In this document: positions 32,688-44,140 of the stretch, in pieces
Layout: the number at the start of each line of letters is the position of its first letter
Position numbering within the stretch: the stretch's first letter is position 1
Made by a program: the position numbers and the translations under genes
The notes under the pieces: generated by a model
Database searches by the model: none
The model's input: the letters and a program-made list of their open reading frames with translations, nothing else
Told to the model about the DNA's origin: nothing
Assembly: GCA_903632075.3 (NCBI GenBank)
Contig: CAHIKZ030000058.1
Location: 5,048,501-5,112,500 of the forward strand
Length of the DNA: 64,000 bases
DNA from: Acanthosepion pharaonis
Lineage: Eukaryota; Mollusca; Cephalopoda; Sepiida; Sepiidae
Reading direction: 5' to 3'

Positions 32688-32743
<56 letters not shown>
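32688..32743. repeat. (TA)n microsatellite
   Basis: About 28 TA units. Confidence 0.97.
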
Positions 32744-32747
<4 letters not shown>

Positions 32748-32829
32748 TATATGTTATTTTTATATATACAAATGTGTATATTGCTAACTAGACGCTGCCT
32801 CTGTAGCTAAATAGTATAGCATTCAGGTT

Positions 32830-33085
32830 ATCTGAAGCAAATTAAGTATGTTATGCGTTGTTTTCCTCTGTCCCTCTTGCCCTCTATCTGTCCTGTGAGT
32901 ATCAGATTTTCCAAACCCTCTTTCCTTATTATGTACCTTAGAAATTTCTATTCTCTCGTCCTGATGTCATGTATAATTTTCCTCTCTCTAAAACATAGTA
33001 TCCTCAACATCCTTCTGTAGAACCACGTTTCTGTTCCTTCAAGTCTCAGTCGCTGTAAAAACCCTCTGCTCATGTTGCTTACACC
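32830..33085 (-). pseudogene. RTE-like LINE ORF2 C-terminal fragment
   Basis: Minus-strand reading gives EGTETWFYRRMLRILCF, matching the EMxxxRRML block in the copies at 37286-37715 and 63744-64000. Stops and frameshifts abound. Confidence 0.6.
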
Positions 33086-33279
33086 ATTACCCCCCCCCGC
33101 CTGTAAAATGTACATTTATATGCTTCTAAAACTTGGTGTAAATAATAGTGTCTACCATAAAGAATTTCATGCTAACTTCCGTCTGAGTGTGGGCGTTGTC
33201 TTTTTTATTTATTTATTTTTTTTGAACACCAGCGGCTAGAACGTTTTGATGGCCAAAATGTTTACATCACAACATTGAT

Positions 33280-33280
33280 G

Positions 33281-33313
<33 letters not shown>

Positions 33314-33367
33314 AAGAGTCTCTCTCTCCCTGTCCCTTCCTCTCTCTCTCTCTCTCTCTCTCTCTCA
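33280..33367. repeat. (CA)n and (CT)n microsatellites
   Basis: CA run at about 33283-33311, CT run at about 33342-33366. Confidence 0.95.
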
Positions 33368-33562
33368 TACACACACAAAATCTTAGCTTCAGGAAGGCCA
33401 TAAAAATATGTCCTTTGATTTTTAATTACTTCTTGCAAAGATACAGCAAAAAACATTTTTCTTTTCATTTTGTTTTTTTCCATCTTAACTTGATGTAAAA
33501 TTATTGTGTTTTTTTGGTAGTGGTGTTGTTTGTGTTTCGTTTTTATTTTTATTTATTAAACA

Positions 33563-33771
33563 GGCTACAGCAGAAGTACCTCCCACATATACCTGCCAGA
33601 AATAGCTCCCACATAATGGTAAGACATTAGCCACCGGGTGCGGCAGAAATACCTCCGCATATTAAACTGTGGTGCTAGTGAAATTCGGGATGTGTCAATG
33701 GCTGCCTTCATTTAGCAAATGTCTTAATATTATGTGGGGTTATTTCGGGAAGGAATTTTTGTCGCATCCTG
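33563..33771. mobile_element. inverted-repeat MITE, about 210 bp
   Basis: Ends 'acaggctacagcag' and, on the other strand, 'acaggatgcgacaa'. The arms contain 'cccacataatggtaagacat' versus 'cccacataatattaagacat'. The superfamily is uncertain. Confidence 0.5.
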
Positions 33772-33819
33772 TACATGATTCGAGTTTTAATTACTTCTCG
33801 TAAAGATCCAAGGAGACAT

Positions 33820-34010
33820 GAAGGAGTAATTGATAGTGACTCAGATTGACGAAGCGGAGAACCGAGTTTGAATTCAAGTCGAGTTCATTGAATTTAACGT
33901 GCTCTACCTCCAGTATTGGCAAATAGCAGGGCGGACAGCATCTTATAGAATTGGTTGACAATCAGCGATCTAAGAGAAATACAAACTCTGAATTCGAAAC
34001 CAGCCTCGAG
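33820..34010 (+). mobile_element. tRNA-headed SINE, family S1
   Basis: Shares 'gtgactcagattgacgaag', 'gagtttgaattcaag' and 'gcaaatagcaggg' with other S1 copies. More diverged than the copy at 18805. Confidence 0.6.
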
Positions 34011-34192
34011 AGTTTTGAGTTCTATAAGGCTATCCTAGGTACTGCCACTGGTATGACACTATGACTCCAATAGATTACTGGTCTCATAAACGAATGAAAA
34101 AAAAAACATTTTCCTGTTCCTTTTGTTTGTATCTGTCTTGACACAAAATTCTAATGTTTTTGTTTATTGATTTGGGTTTTTTTTTAAGCATT

Positions 34193-35035
34193 TCACCCGA
34201 AGCAAGGCGGGAGTGCTACTAGCACGTAAGGAATTACAGAGAGTGGGAGCAAGAATAAAGATGCGTGATAGAGGAAAGGATTAAGAGAAGGACAGTGAAT
34301 TAGATCAAGGGATCTGAAGATGTCGATTGACATTGCATTTGAATACTTGAAGATTATAGCTATCAGGGGAAACAAGTAAGAGGAAGGGAGTTCCACGGAC
34401 GAGAAGTGCGAAGCCTGAAGAAATAGAAGAGATGGCTACATTTAACAGTTTCGACAGTGAAAGTGTGGTAACGAGATGCCAACCTAGTAGTAGCACGATT
34501 GAATTCATGCAGTTTGGGAACCAGCCAAAGTAGCACGTCGAAGCAGAATGAAAAGACAGCGGGAAGCTACGGAACGTCTGTGAGAAAGTGACAGTAGAAT
34601 AGATGCCAGATCAGGACCAATCACATTGCATATCTGTCTCTGGATTTTGTTGAGGATCTTAAGACGAACAACGGGGACTCAAGACCATATATGGTAGCAG
34701 TAATACATGCAAAGATGATTGGTTGATTTATAGATTTGAAGAATGGACTCAGGCAAGAAAAGCTTTCTGGCACGACACACAGAACCAAATTTCCTTGCGG
34801 TAGATGAAGCTATAGATTCAATGTATTTGTTCCATCTCAGATCAGCGGAGAGTGTGAGACCAAGCAAGCGCAGAGAAGCGATCTCGTTGAGCTGAGCATC
34901 AGAATTTCTAATGGGAGACAGGTAGGGTTCTCTGTGGTGGGCAAAAGAGAGCAGTTTTTGAGGCCTTAAAGTTTACCAGTCATTTCTTGCCCCATTCAAC
35001 CACAGAATGGAAGTCATTTCAAGACCAACAGCCAG
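34193..35035 (-). pseudogene. jockey/CR1-like LINE ORF2 C-terminal part
   Basis: Minus-strand frames give GLTLSADLRWNKYIESIASS and ARKFGSVCRARKLF (34679-34867), then WNSLPL-like and VFKCNVNRHL segments (34193-34508). The order fits the RT thumb and C-terminus. The same family recurs at 44290-46290 and 54060-54650. It is 5' truncated and frameshifted. Confidence 0.75.
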
Positions 35036-35689
35036 GTTAGTTTTGCTGTTGATTTGTTGTGATTTTATTTATATTTATTTATTGCAGAACTTAAAATACA
35101 TTTGATCAAGAACTCATTTAAAATGTTTGAAAACAAATAGGCAGGAGAAAAAAAAGGTATGTTTGTAGGCAAACAATATTCAATTAAGAAATAAAATTTG
35201 CATATGCTTTTGTAAATATTTCCATGTTTATTCTCAGATTAGACACGAGATCATTAACGCATTCTACCTCAGTGTAATCTGTATGATCCCTCAAATAATG
35301 TACAGAGGAATTAGAGATTTAACGTTCCATAATGATGATTTGACTCTCTGAACCCTGATTGGAGTAAAACACATTTGATATACGCATTTCTTTAGTCGTG
35401 AAGTTTAGAACTAGTTGAACTAGTTCTTCTGAATACTTCCCATAGAAATAACGAAATATTTGCCATGTTTCGTCTATGAGAAAGGCGTTGTAGAATGAAA
35501 AATAAATTGTCACCCACAAGGACGCGAAGTCGCCCTAGGGTCTAAAGAGACTGGAAAGTGGAGGTTAGGTAGTTCCTGTCCAGATATGACAGCAGTAATT
35601 TATTTTCGGTCTGATCTGTTTCTTGTTGAGGTAGAGTATAGCAAGAGTGAGGTACTTACTGGAGTGCTACAGGAAATCGATCATTTTTC
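35036..35689. other. unassigned sequence
   Basis: No feature recognised apart from short ORFs. Confidence 0.45.
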
Positions 35690-36290
35690 CAGCATGTTTA
35701 ATGATAGATTGTGTGTACGAGTTCTGGTTTGTTTTGTTTTGTTTTACGGCATATCAACCTCAATGAGTTACTTAATGCCATCAAGATTTTTATTTCTGGT
35801 TTGGTTTGTTTTGTTTTACAGCATATCAACCTCAAATGCCGACAAGAGAGGTAATATTATTTTCCTTCAAAAATGTATTGCTGGTAATAGTTTTTTTTCT
35901 TTCAACAATGTATTGTTGCTGATATTTCTTTTCAAAAAAATGTATTCCTGGTAATATCTTTCTTTTTGAAAATGTACTGCTGGTAATAATATATTGCAAG
36001 GAATAATTTTTCTTCAAAAATGTATTGCTGTTAATAATTTTTCAAAAAAGTATTGCTTGTATTAAAACCTATTTTTACACTTTCATAGTGTTTTTACCCC
36101 AGTTAGGTGGGGGGTAACTATTTTCCCATAGCAGGGTCCCTAATAGATGCTACCACCGCAGGTCAGGTTGGACTTGGGAACACCATCAATTAAGACGTGG
36201 TTCCATGCTCCCCAAAGCCTCCTGATCAGAGGCGTAGTTTATCGTCTTACCCAGGATGCGGGTGTAGTTTATCGTTATACCCAGGACGAG
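35690..36290 (+). repeat. dispersed repeat R, copy 2 (long minisatellite)
   Basis: Begins with two 'ggtttgttttgtttta' / 'gcatatcaacctcaa' blocks, followed by about 7 degenerate units like 'cttcaaaaatgtattgctgg'. The tail is shared with copy 1 and has a duplicated end ('tagtttatcg..tacccagga' twice). Confidence 0.7.
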
Positions 36291-36544
36291 CATCTTTGGT
36301 GATAGATTGTATATACGAGTTCTGAGTTGAGTTTAAGTCCCAATAGTCGCTCAAGGCAAAGGGCCTTCCTAAGTTCATCGCTATGGGTGAGAGTTCTGGA
36401 CCTAATCGGCATTGATAGAGTGTCACTAGTTTGGTCCGAAGGGGCATACGAACAACGTAGAGTAGTTTTAAAAGGTATTAAAAGATGGGAAAATTTCCTT
36501 TAAAAGCAAAGAAAAGAATGCTGAACTGTTATGTAATATAGAAT

Positions 36545-37015
36545 CTCCTATCGGTATTTGTCTGTATTTCTGAGATGAGGTATTATATACACTATTTGAA
36601 TTGTTTGGACTATTGACGTCATCTTTGTCGCCATAGAAATGAATACAATATGGGAACCAGTAATAAGGAGTTCCAGAGAAAAGCAATAATAGCAAAAAAC
36701 ATGCAATGATAACAGCAAAAATTGCAATATGAGCACTGGTAAAAGTGGTTGCTGAAGGCATTAGGTTTATAATACCCAGAAATTTATTCACAGATGTACT
36801 CAAGGACACATGGCACAGTGGATAAAGGCGTTGGTTAGATCCAGTGACAGGACCCAAAGTGTGTGAGTTCAAGAACTTAGGGAATTGATAACTGACATCC
36901 ATTAGACATGGCACGAAATGATGGGTTCAGTTCGACATTCCAACCACTTGAAGAAGTCCGGATCGTACAATAGCCGAAACGTTCTAATAAATTTAGCGAC
37001 AAAGATGAGGATAAT
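36545..37015 (+). mobile_element. tRNA-headed SINE S2 with hammerhead-like tail, copy 1
   Basis: The head at 36805-36870 has 'atggcacagtggataaagg' (A box) and 'gagttcaagaac' (B box). The body leads to 'ttgaagaagtccgg...tagccgaaacgtt' and a tail with 'agatgaggataata', ending in TA repeats. At 36545-36645 the tail recurs in inverted orientation. Copies with the same head-to-tail order lie at 40510-40880 (minus) and 58205-58640. Confidence 0.7.
36946..36985 (+). ncRNA. hammerhead-like motif in SINE S2
   Basis: TTGAAGA, stem II strands GTCC/(G)GCC-like, then GAAAC. The two related copies suggest an ancestral CTGAAGA..GGTC..GGCC..GAAAC. The core C3 has changed here and the cleavage site is not certain. 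Confidence 0.4.
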
Positions 37016-37285
37016 AGTATATATATACTATATGGTAGTAAATGCTGGACAATCTCATCGTTGAAGCTAAAAGATGTGGTTCCATAGACGAATGCTGAGA
37101 ATACAATGTGAGTAAATAAAAAGTTTTGAAAACGGCGAGAAAAACAAAGAAATTGATGAGTATTAGTAGGATATAGAATCCGAAAAGAGGTGGAGAAAGG
37201 AGACACAGCGACAACGCATTTGGCTTTCGTGTGTTAATTTGGTATTTTCGGATCAGATAGGGAAAAAAACATTCTTCCTCTTTAT

Positions 37286-37715
37286 GTGCCGTGTCCACTC
37301 AGGACGTTGGCGATCATAGCTCTCCAAAACTTCCTGCCCCTTGTAGCTCTTAATAAACATTGTCTTTCTTTTACTTCTCATAAACTTTCTTTCACTATCC
37401 TCACTAAGTATGCCATGCGTAGTTTTTTCTCTGTCTCTTTGTCTTCAATCTCTTCCGTGAGTATCAGATTTTCCAAACTGTCTTTCCTCATTATGTACCC
37501 TAGCAACGTCAGCTGACTTTTTTTTTTTTTTTTTTTTTTGCCTTTTTGTTTCCATTTTCTCTAAAACTTCCTTGTTGCTTCCTGGTCCACAGTATCCTCA
37601 GCATCCTTATGCAGGACCACATTTCTGTTACTTCAAGTCTCTTCTTCATCCTTGAGGAGACCGTCCAGCACTCGTTGCCATAAAGGAAGACAGATATCAC
37701 GTAACACTTCAGCAC
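37286..37715 (-). pseudogene. RTE-like LINE ORF2 C-terminus
   Basis: Minus strand: YVISVFLYGNECWTVSSRMK, RLEVTEMWSCIRMLRILW, then in another frame YIMRKDSLENLIL and FWRAMIANVLSGHGT. This is the post-RT C-terminal part of RTE-like elements. A homopolymer (37518-37540) causes one frameshift. Confidence 0.75.
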
Positions 37716-38059
37716 TTGATTATAGCGAAGATTTTACTTAGCGCAAAACTAAACAATGACGTTATTGAGAGTTATGATCGCCTAGATTCTAGAAAGACAT
37801 GGCATATAAAGGAAGAATAAGAACAAATGAAATCCCCTGTAGATGAAATCAATAGGTAACGAGAATAGTTTGAATACGGAGGATTAATTTAGAATTAATA
37901 CCTATCGTTTCAGAAAGCATTCAATGAACAAGAAACTTACTAGTAATGTTTAGCGAAACTCTTACGTTAACCACCTTTTATAATATATATTCACCTTCAA
38001 CAGCGAGACTATCCCGAGGGAGTTGGTGACCATACCAAGAATTACTATCGGTGGGTGCA
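37716..38059. other. unassigned sequence, possibly LINE-derived
   Basis: No clear coding trace; lies between two RTE-like fragments of opposite orientation. Confidence 0.4.
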
Positions 38060-38362
38060 TTCATATCAATATGTCATACGTAAATGACAGTATGTTGATG
38101 GCTGTCATAGAAGGAAAACTATAGAAAAACTTCAAGAAAAGGTAGAAAAGAAAAACGAGAAGAAAGGAGTAATCATCAATTATAAGAAAACAGAAAGGAT
38201 GGTTACCAGAGAAAAAAGACCAAAACGACGAATTGGAAATGTCAAGAGCAGACTTGTATAGAAGTTTAAATATTGTAAGCAGAGAATGAAAAAAAATGTG
38301 ACACCGAAATTCGAACGTTCATTGCAATAGAAAAAAAGGCATTTAAAAAACTAAGCAAAATA
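38060..38362 (+). pseudogene. RTE-like LINE RT fragment
   Basis: Reads NMSYVNDSMLMAVIEGKL where YADD would be, then INYKKTE-like and CDTEIRT-like (CDTEIRTFIAI) blocks. The catalytic DD has changed to ND. Heavily decayed and 5' truncated. Confidence 0.55.
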
Positions 38363-38365
38363 AAG

Positions 38366-39113
38366 GATGTTCCAATAACTTGGACCGATTTTAAATGTGA
38401 ATTAAGTTTAAGCGTCTAATGTCTATTCTAGCCTATAATTTATATAATTTGTATATTCCATCTTAGGAAAAGTATATTCTTGCCTAGGTAGGGTAAATTC
38501 TAGCATAGGAAGGGTATATTCTAGTATATTAGGTGTATATTCCAGCTAAGCATATGTTCATTTTTGTTTAGGAGAGGTATATTCTAGGTTAGGTGTATAT
38601 TACAATTCATCGGCTGTCTATTATTATCTAGGAGAGGTATATTCGTGTTCAGGTGAAATATATTCTAACCTAGTAAGTGTACATTCTAGCATATATTTAT
38701 GTACATTGTAGGATGGTGGGGGTATATCCCAACTAAAGAGGTATCTATCCTTTCCTAGGAGGGTATATTATATCCCAGTAGGTGTATATTCTAGCAAAGG
38801 AGGGGTATATTCTAGTCCAAGATAGGTATTTTCTAGGATCGGAGGAATATATATTAGTCTCTCTTAGGTATAATCTAGCTTAGGCTATTATAAAGAGTGT
38901 TCAATAACTTGGACCAATTTTAAATGTGTATTAAGTTTAAGCGTCTAATGATTTTTCTTTTTCTTTCAGATTTGATATGAGCGATATTATTTTGCACACA
39001 TTATTGCCATGACTTAAATATCATGATCCAATAGAGAAATAAATACATTTTCACCAATAACACTGATAAATTTACTGCTGACTTTGATCCGTCTTAATGA
39101 AACACCCTTATAT
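38366..39113 (+). mobile_element. mariner-like MITE expanded by an internal minisatellite
   Basis: The left end 'ttccaataacttggaccga' (38374) is repeated at 38901, and the right end is the inverted 'taatgaaacaccctta' (39098-39113). Between the two left-end copies lies about 480 bp of a 20-23-bp degenerate repeat ('ggtatattctagcctagg'). Confidence 0.5.
38410..38890 (+). repeat. degenerate 20-23-bp minisatellite
   Basis: Repeated 'gtatattctag' plus 'taggagg' motifs, about 20 units with strong drift. Confidence 0.75.
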
Positions 39114-39215
39114 ATGATTCGTCTTAATGAAACAATCTACACTAAGAAACAGGAACGTTTTGTTCGAGACAAAGACGACATTGTTGGTTCGATATGTAGT
39201 ATAAATTATCCTATA

Positions 39216-40171
39216 CCAGGTTTAACAGCAAATTTACTCAAAATGTGTAACAGCATAATTGTCTTGCTCACAAAATGCTTAATATTAAAAAAAAAAAAAG
39301 TAAAGGAAACTAATTGAGTTTCTTTTCACTAGATTTTCAGATAAGAAGTTTAGCCATCTTGATATCATTTGTCGTAAGAATCAATGAAAAGCTCTTTGAG
39401 TTATTCAGCTAGAAATAAAACAGGTTAAAACCGTTTTGTCTCAACCCCACTGTCTAGCCAAATGAACAAGGGAGGGAGGAAAAAGATCGCTCAAAACTTC
39501 AGTACTGCTACCAACATTCACACTCTGGCTTCCATCTTCAAAGTCCATTCAATGACCATCAATAGAACGCTGAATAAGTTTAACAAAGATGGAACAGTAC
39601 AGAGGAAAACTGGATCAGGAGGTCCCAACAGGTAAAGGGATCATCATTTAAGTGTAGACCTAAAGAGATCAATTAGAAAAAATCCAACTCAATCCATAAG
39701 ACGTTTGGCACGTTAGAGAGAAGTTTCAGCTATGACAGTCCAAAGAGCAGTGAAAAATACTAGAAAATGAAATCGTACGTGAAACCTGTAAGGTATCTTG
39801 TTATACAAGGACAGAAATATAGAAGGTTTGAGAGGACGAAGATCATCTTGAGTAAGTTGGAAAATGATCTTGGAATGTGATATATATATTTGAACTTTTT
39901 TTTCAATCATTAATGAGCTTACGATGCATAGCTATGATTAATTAATGATGAACATGTCATTTTCGTTTCTGATCTATTTAATCACGAGTCTTCTGTTAAG
40001 CTTAGAGAGTAATTATTGCTCAAAGTAAAGTTCAGTACTGTTATAAAAACCTTGAAGAATACCAGTAAGATAACTTTAATCATTTTTAAGCTACTATGAT
40101 TCAAAGCTTAATCTAAAAAATGAACAATTTTGCTTTTGCACAATTTGGACAATTTTTTCTGCTACACCCGG
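39216..40171 (+). mobile_element. Tc1-like transposon, family T1, copy 2 (956 bp)
   Basis: Left end 'ccaggtttaacagcaaat', right end 'ttctgctacacccgg', each next to TA (39214-39215, 40172-40173). Internal second repeats 'gtgtaacagcataattgtc' match copy 1. The catalytic half of the gene is missing. Confidence 0.85.
39461..39780 (+). pseudogene. Tc1-like transposase N-terminal DNA-binding region
   Basis: From the ATG at 39461 the frame reads MNKGGRKKIAQNFSTATNI, HTLASIFKVHSMTINRTLNK and GTVQRKTGSGGPNR, a paired-like helix-turn-helix with a GRPR-like motif, then a stop. A further ARE..VSAMTVQ segment follows in frame-broken form. DDE residues are not visible. Confidence 0.75.
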
Positions 40172-40173
40172 TA

Positions 40174-40370
40174 TGATCCTGGCGAACAGAACAAGGACTT
40201 GCAAGTGATTTACTGCTCTGGACACCTTGCCACGGCGTAAGACGGGTTGGTCGCCCAGCCTACAGTGTTAATAATGCTATCCTAATGTTCTTCTGGCCTT
40301 GATGCAGGACCGTGATAGTTGGCGTGATAGATTCATGAATGTCGACCGAATAAATAAGTAATGAATACTG
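40174..40370 (+). pseudogene. LINE ORF2 C-terminal fragment
   Basis: Reads WRTEQGLASDLLLWTPCHGV and RRVGRPAYS, then after a frameshift DRDSWRDRFMNVDR, a C-terminal pattern of RTE/CR1-type LINEs. Confidence 0.6.
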
Positions 40371-40509
40371 AACAGTTTCCTCAGAGATGAAGACAAAACT
40401 GGAGAAACAGAAGCAGGATGCGTAGAATTCCATAGTCGGAGCGAGTAAGCAAAGTCTTAAGGGGAATGGAAAATAAAAGGAACATATTCAGATATAGAAA
40501 GCGACAGCT

Positions 40510-40880
40510 GAAATCTTTAAATATCTGTCTACATCTCTGGGATGGGATATTATAATTACTTACATTATTATTATTACATTATTCGGACTGTTATCCTCAT
40601 CTTCATTGCCATATTCATAACGTTGTACGCTCCGACCTTCTTCGGGTGATTGAAATTTCGACCCAAACCCTTTATTTCGTTCGCCGGGGTAGATTTTTCT
40701 AGTTCTACGTGCCATGCCTCTTCCGGGTGTCATAGTTATTTCTCTTTAACTCAACACTTCAAGTTTGGTTCAGCACTGATGTGGCCTGGTATTAAAAGCA
40801 CAACTCTTTGGGACTAGTCATTGGATCTAACCAACATCTTTACCCACTTGGCGATGTGTCCTTGAGGTCATCTCTGTATG
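40510..40880 (-). mobile_element. SINE S2 with hammerhead-like tail, copy 2
   Basis: Minus strand: 'ggacacatcgccaagtgggt' (A box), 'ttttaataccagg' (B-box relic), body 'gaggcatggcacgtag', then 'cacccgaagaaggtcggagc' and a tail with 'gaagatgaggataacagtcc'. The GAAAC part of the motif is deleted in this copy. Confidence 0.7.
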
Positions 40881-41399
40881 AATTTTTGAGACTTATAAAC
40901 CTAATGTCTTAGCAACCATTTTTACCAGTGCTCATATTGCAATTTTCCCGTTATTACTACTGAAAACTTTTGTACAGATAATGAGGAATGAGGATTTGGA
41001 GACTTTGATACTCCCAGAACATGTCGAAGGCAGAAAGGACAGGGGAGATAGGGATCACCTAACTGGTGAACTTAGGTGAATGAATAGCGGAAAAGGTCAT
41101 TGGAGTGATAGCTACAAAGAGCTACAATGGATTGAAAGTTATGTAGAGCCATGAAGGAACACGGCCTATAGATGAAGACGTTTTGCTTTTGGAAGAAAAA
41201 AAAACAAGTAGTAGAAGCAAGAGTTCATTGGGTAGAAATTAAAGTTAAGCAGAAAGGGAATACTACTACTGCTGCTATTACTTAATTTATCTATTTTATG
41301 AAAACGTTTTTTCTTAAGTTTTCTGCAAGAGTAAAATGATTACAATGAAGTTCAGTTAGTGAAAGAAAAGAGATTTCAATAGAAAACATGAGAGGTTTT
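40881..41399. other. unassigned sequence
   Basis: No recognisable feature; RTE-like wording such as 'ggagacttt' is too weak to claim. Confidence 0.4.
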
Positions 41400-42780
41400 G
41401 TTTTTTTTTTACCTTAAATTGTGCATCGATAGCTGAGAAAAAATATCTCTTCTTTTAGAGCAATAAAAGACATGGAGTTTTGAAGAGCCATAATCACATA
41501 CGTCCTTAAGGGACATGACACATAAAAGAGAACGATAAAAAAAAGAAGAAAGAAAGACAGAAAATATGCAAATAAAGAACTGCAACAATATAACCGACGT
41601 CGAGAAGAAAAATAATGAAAAGGAATAAATGATGAAGAAAAGATGCAAAGGACAATTGTGTTGATGGTAGTTTGGAAGAAGAAGAAGAACAGGAACAACA
41701 ACAACAACGACGACGACGACGACGACGACAAGAGGTATAAAAGAGAACAAGAACAAGAATGACCCACAAGCGCTACAAGAATAAGGGAAGGAGGAGAAGG
41801 AGAATGAATACAAAGAAATTGAATAAAAGAAAAATAAGAATGATAGGAAGAAGATGGCGGAAAATGAATAATGAAGGAAATAAAACACTCAGAAAGAAAA
41901 TGTGGGAAAAAACAAATGAAAATTATCTTAAAGAAAGTGAAGAAGAAGAAGAGGTGATATGAAAGGGAAGAAGAAGAAGAAATACACACAAGCGTTACAA
42001 GAATAAGGGAAGTAGGAGGAGGAGAAGGAATACAAAGAAATTGAATGAAAGGAAACTTAAAATCGATACGAAGAAGATGGCGGAAAATGAATAATGAAGG
42101 AAATAAAACCCTGCGAAAGAAAATGGGAATAAAACAAATGAAATTAATGTTAAAGAAGAAGAAGAAGAGAATGAAGAGGACGAAGGGGAGGGGGAACAGG
42201 GGAAGGACTATGAACAAACTAATGAAAAAGAAATTATAAATCGAAAGGAAGAAAAAGAAATTGAAGAACAACAAAAGAAGAAAATAAGAGAAAGAAAGAT
42301 TGAAAAAAATAAAAATAAAATGAATGTTAAAGTAGAAGGAAAAGGCGGAGGAGGAAGAACAGGAAGAGTGAAAGAAGAAGAAGGAGGAGAAGGAGGGGGA
42401 AGGAGTGTGAACAAACTGATGAAATAGAAACTATAAATCAAAAGAAGAAAAAGAAACTGAAGAATGAAAAACGATGGAAAAAGACGAGAAAGAAGCAATA
42501 AGAAATGTTTCTAAATATAATTGAATTTGAAGAAGAAGGAAGAACAGGAGGAGGAGGAATAGAAAGAAGAACAAGCAGAGGGAACGAAGAAGAAGGATGA
42601 AGCGGAGGAAGAAGAAGAAGAAGGAGGAGGAGAAAGAGGGGGGAAGACAGGGCGAATGAAAGGAGGAGAACAAAAAGAGAAAGCAGAAGGAGAAACGGAG
42701 AGAATGAATGAAGAAGTAGAAGAAAAAGAAACAAGAAAGAAAAGTGGAAAATGGAAAGAAGTTGAAGACCTAAACTAAAA
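41400..42780 (+). repeat. 1.4-kb purine-strand tract with higher-order repeats
   Basis: The plus strand is strongly biased to A and G, in GAA/GAG/GGA triplets with a CAA/CGA patch at 41698-41730. Longer units recur at about 200-225 bp spacing: 'gaagatggcggaaaatgaat' at 41851 and 42072, and 'gaacaaact.atgaaa' at 42212 and 42410. The long ORFs on both strands are compositional. Confidence 0.85.
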
Positions 42781-42789
42781 CGATGCTAA

Positions 42790-43115
42790 TGTAGTAAACA
42801 AGTATCATCAAAAACAGGACGTAACAAAAATGAGCAGATACACAATTCATACACAGACACACTAATGAATAAATATATGCATTAGATAGTTTATTCTCAT
42901 ACGCACGTAAGCATATCATGCAAACATATAGCTAGCCTAATATACAAACATGTGGCACAAACGCATGACTTACATACCCAAGTGCCTTTTTGACCCTTCT
43001 TCCGATCAAAGCGCGATATTTTCTGGCCCCATCTGGTTTGTAAACTTTAATTAGAAAATAAGGCCGTGACCCGATATGCCTCAGAACCACATTTCCTGTG
43101 TCAAGAATTTAGCTT
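42790..43115. other. unassigned sequence
   Basis: Nothing recognised. Confidence 0.4.
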
Positions 43116-43119
43116 TGCT

Positions 43120-43345
43120 TGTCAACCTGAATCTGCCATCTCTGCAATTGGCATGAATTCACAACATGAGCTGTGATTCCGTCTGGCAAAACTTCAGTCG
43201 GCTTTGAATGGCATGTTTTGTACCCAAAGTCGTTATCTTCCCTACATATTCTCATAAACTGTGCCCCGTACCGCATACTCTGTAACACTTCATCTTGAAT
43301 GGCTTTCGGGCCTTATGCAGAGTGAAGATTATTGCAAAAAGAAAT
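43120..43345 (+). pseudogene. jockey/CR1-like LINE 3' tail
   Basis: Ends 'gaatggctttcgggccttat' and 'gcagagtgaagattattgca' plus A-rich tail, parallel to the ends at 28920 and 29385. The coding trace is very weak. Confidence 0.45.
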
Positions 43346-43399
43346 TTTTAAAACGAGGCTAACGAAGAGTGCCGTTGAATCCCCATGTATTAGTTATTT

Positions 43400-44140
43400 A
43401 TACCAAATTCAGTATTGCTGTCCTGGGTATAACGATAAACTACGTCCAGCAGCAAGGCCTCTGATCAGAAGGTTTTGGTGAGCGTGCAACCACCTCTTAA
43501 TTGCTGGTAAACCCAGTTCCACCCTAACCCGGGGTGGTAGCACCTGTTAGGGTCCCAGCTACGGGCAAATAGCTGACCCCACAACCTGACTGAAAACACT
43601 ATGAAAGTGTAAAAATAGATTTTAATACCAGAAATACTTTTTAAAAAATTAGTATTAAGATTTGAAAAAAGAAAATATTACCAGAAATAAAAATCTTGTT
43701 AGCAATGAGGTTAATATGCCACAAAAGAAACCAAACTATACATTTTTTAAAAAAATTATTACCAGCTATGCATTTCTGAAAAAATTACCAGCTATACATT
43801 TTGTCGGCATTAAATAACCCATTGTAGTTCATATGCCGTAAAACAAAAAAAATAAAACTTGTGTAAAAAGAGGTTTTAATGCCAGAAATACTTTGTAATA
43901 AAAAAGAATTATTACCAGCAATAATTTTTGAAGGAAAAATTATTATCAGCAACACTTTAAAAAAAACCAGCAATACAAACAGCTATATATTCTTTCGAAA
44001 AAATATAACCAGCTTTCTTTAAAGAAAAATATTCCCAGAAATAGATTTTTGAAGAAAAACATTACCAGCAATAAAATTTTTGTCGGCATTAAATAACCCA
44101 TTGAGGTTGATATACCGTAAAACAAAACAAACAAACAAAC
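43400..44140 (-). repeat. dispersed repeat R, copy 3
   Basis: Inverted relative to copies 1 and 2: tail 'gtcctgggtataacgataaa' complement at 43425, minisatellite units of 'attaccagcaata', and at the far end 'ataaccca..gaggttgatatacc' with 'gtaaaacaaaacaaa'. Confidence 0.7.

Noticed and set aside
40621..40660. Complete hammerhead in SINE S2 copy 2
   Set aside because: The GAAAC part is deleted in this copy, so no ribozyme can be drawn.
41409..42734. Long hydrophobic and basic ORFs (up to 286 residues)
   Set aside because: They follow from the purine-strand tract and shift frame with its repeats.
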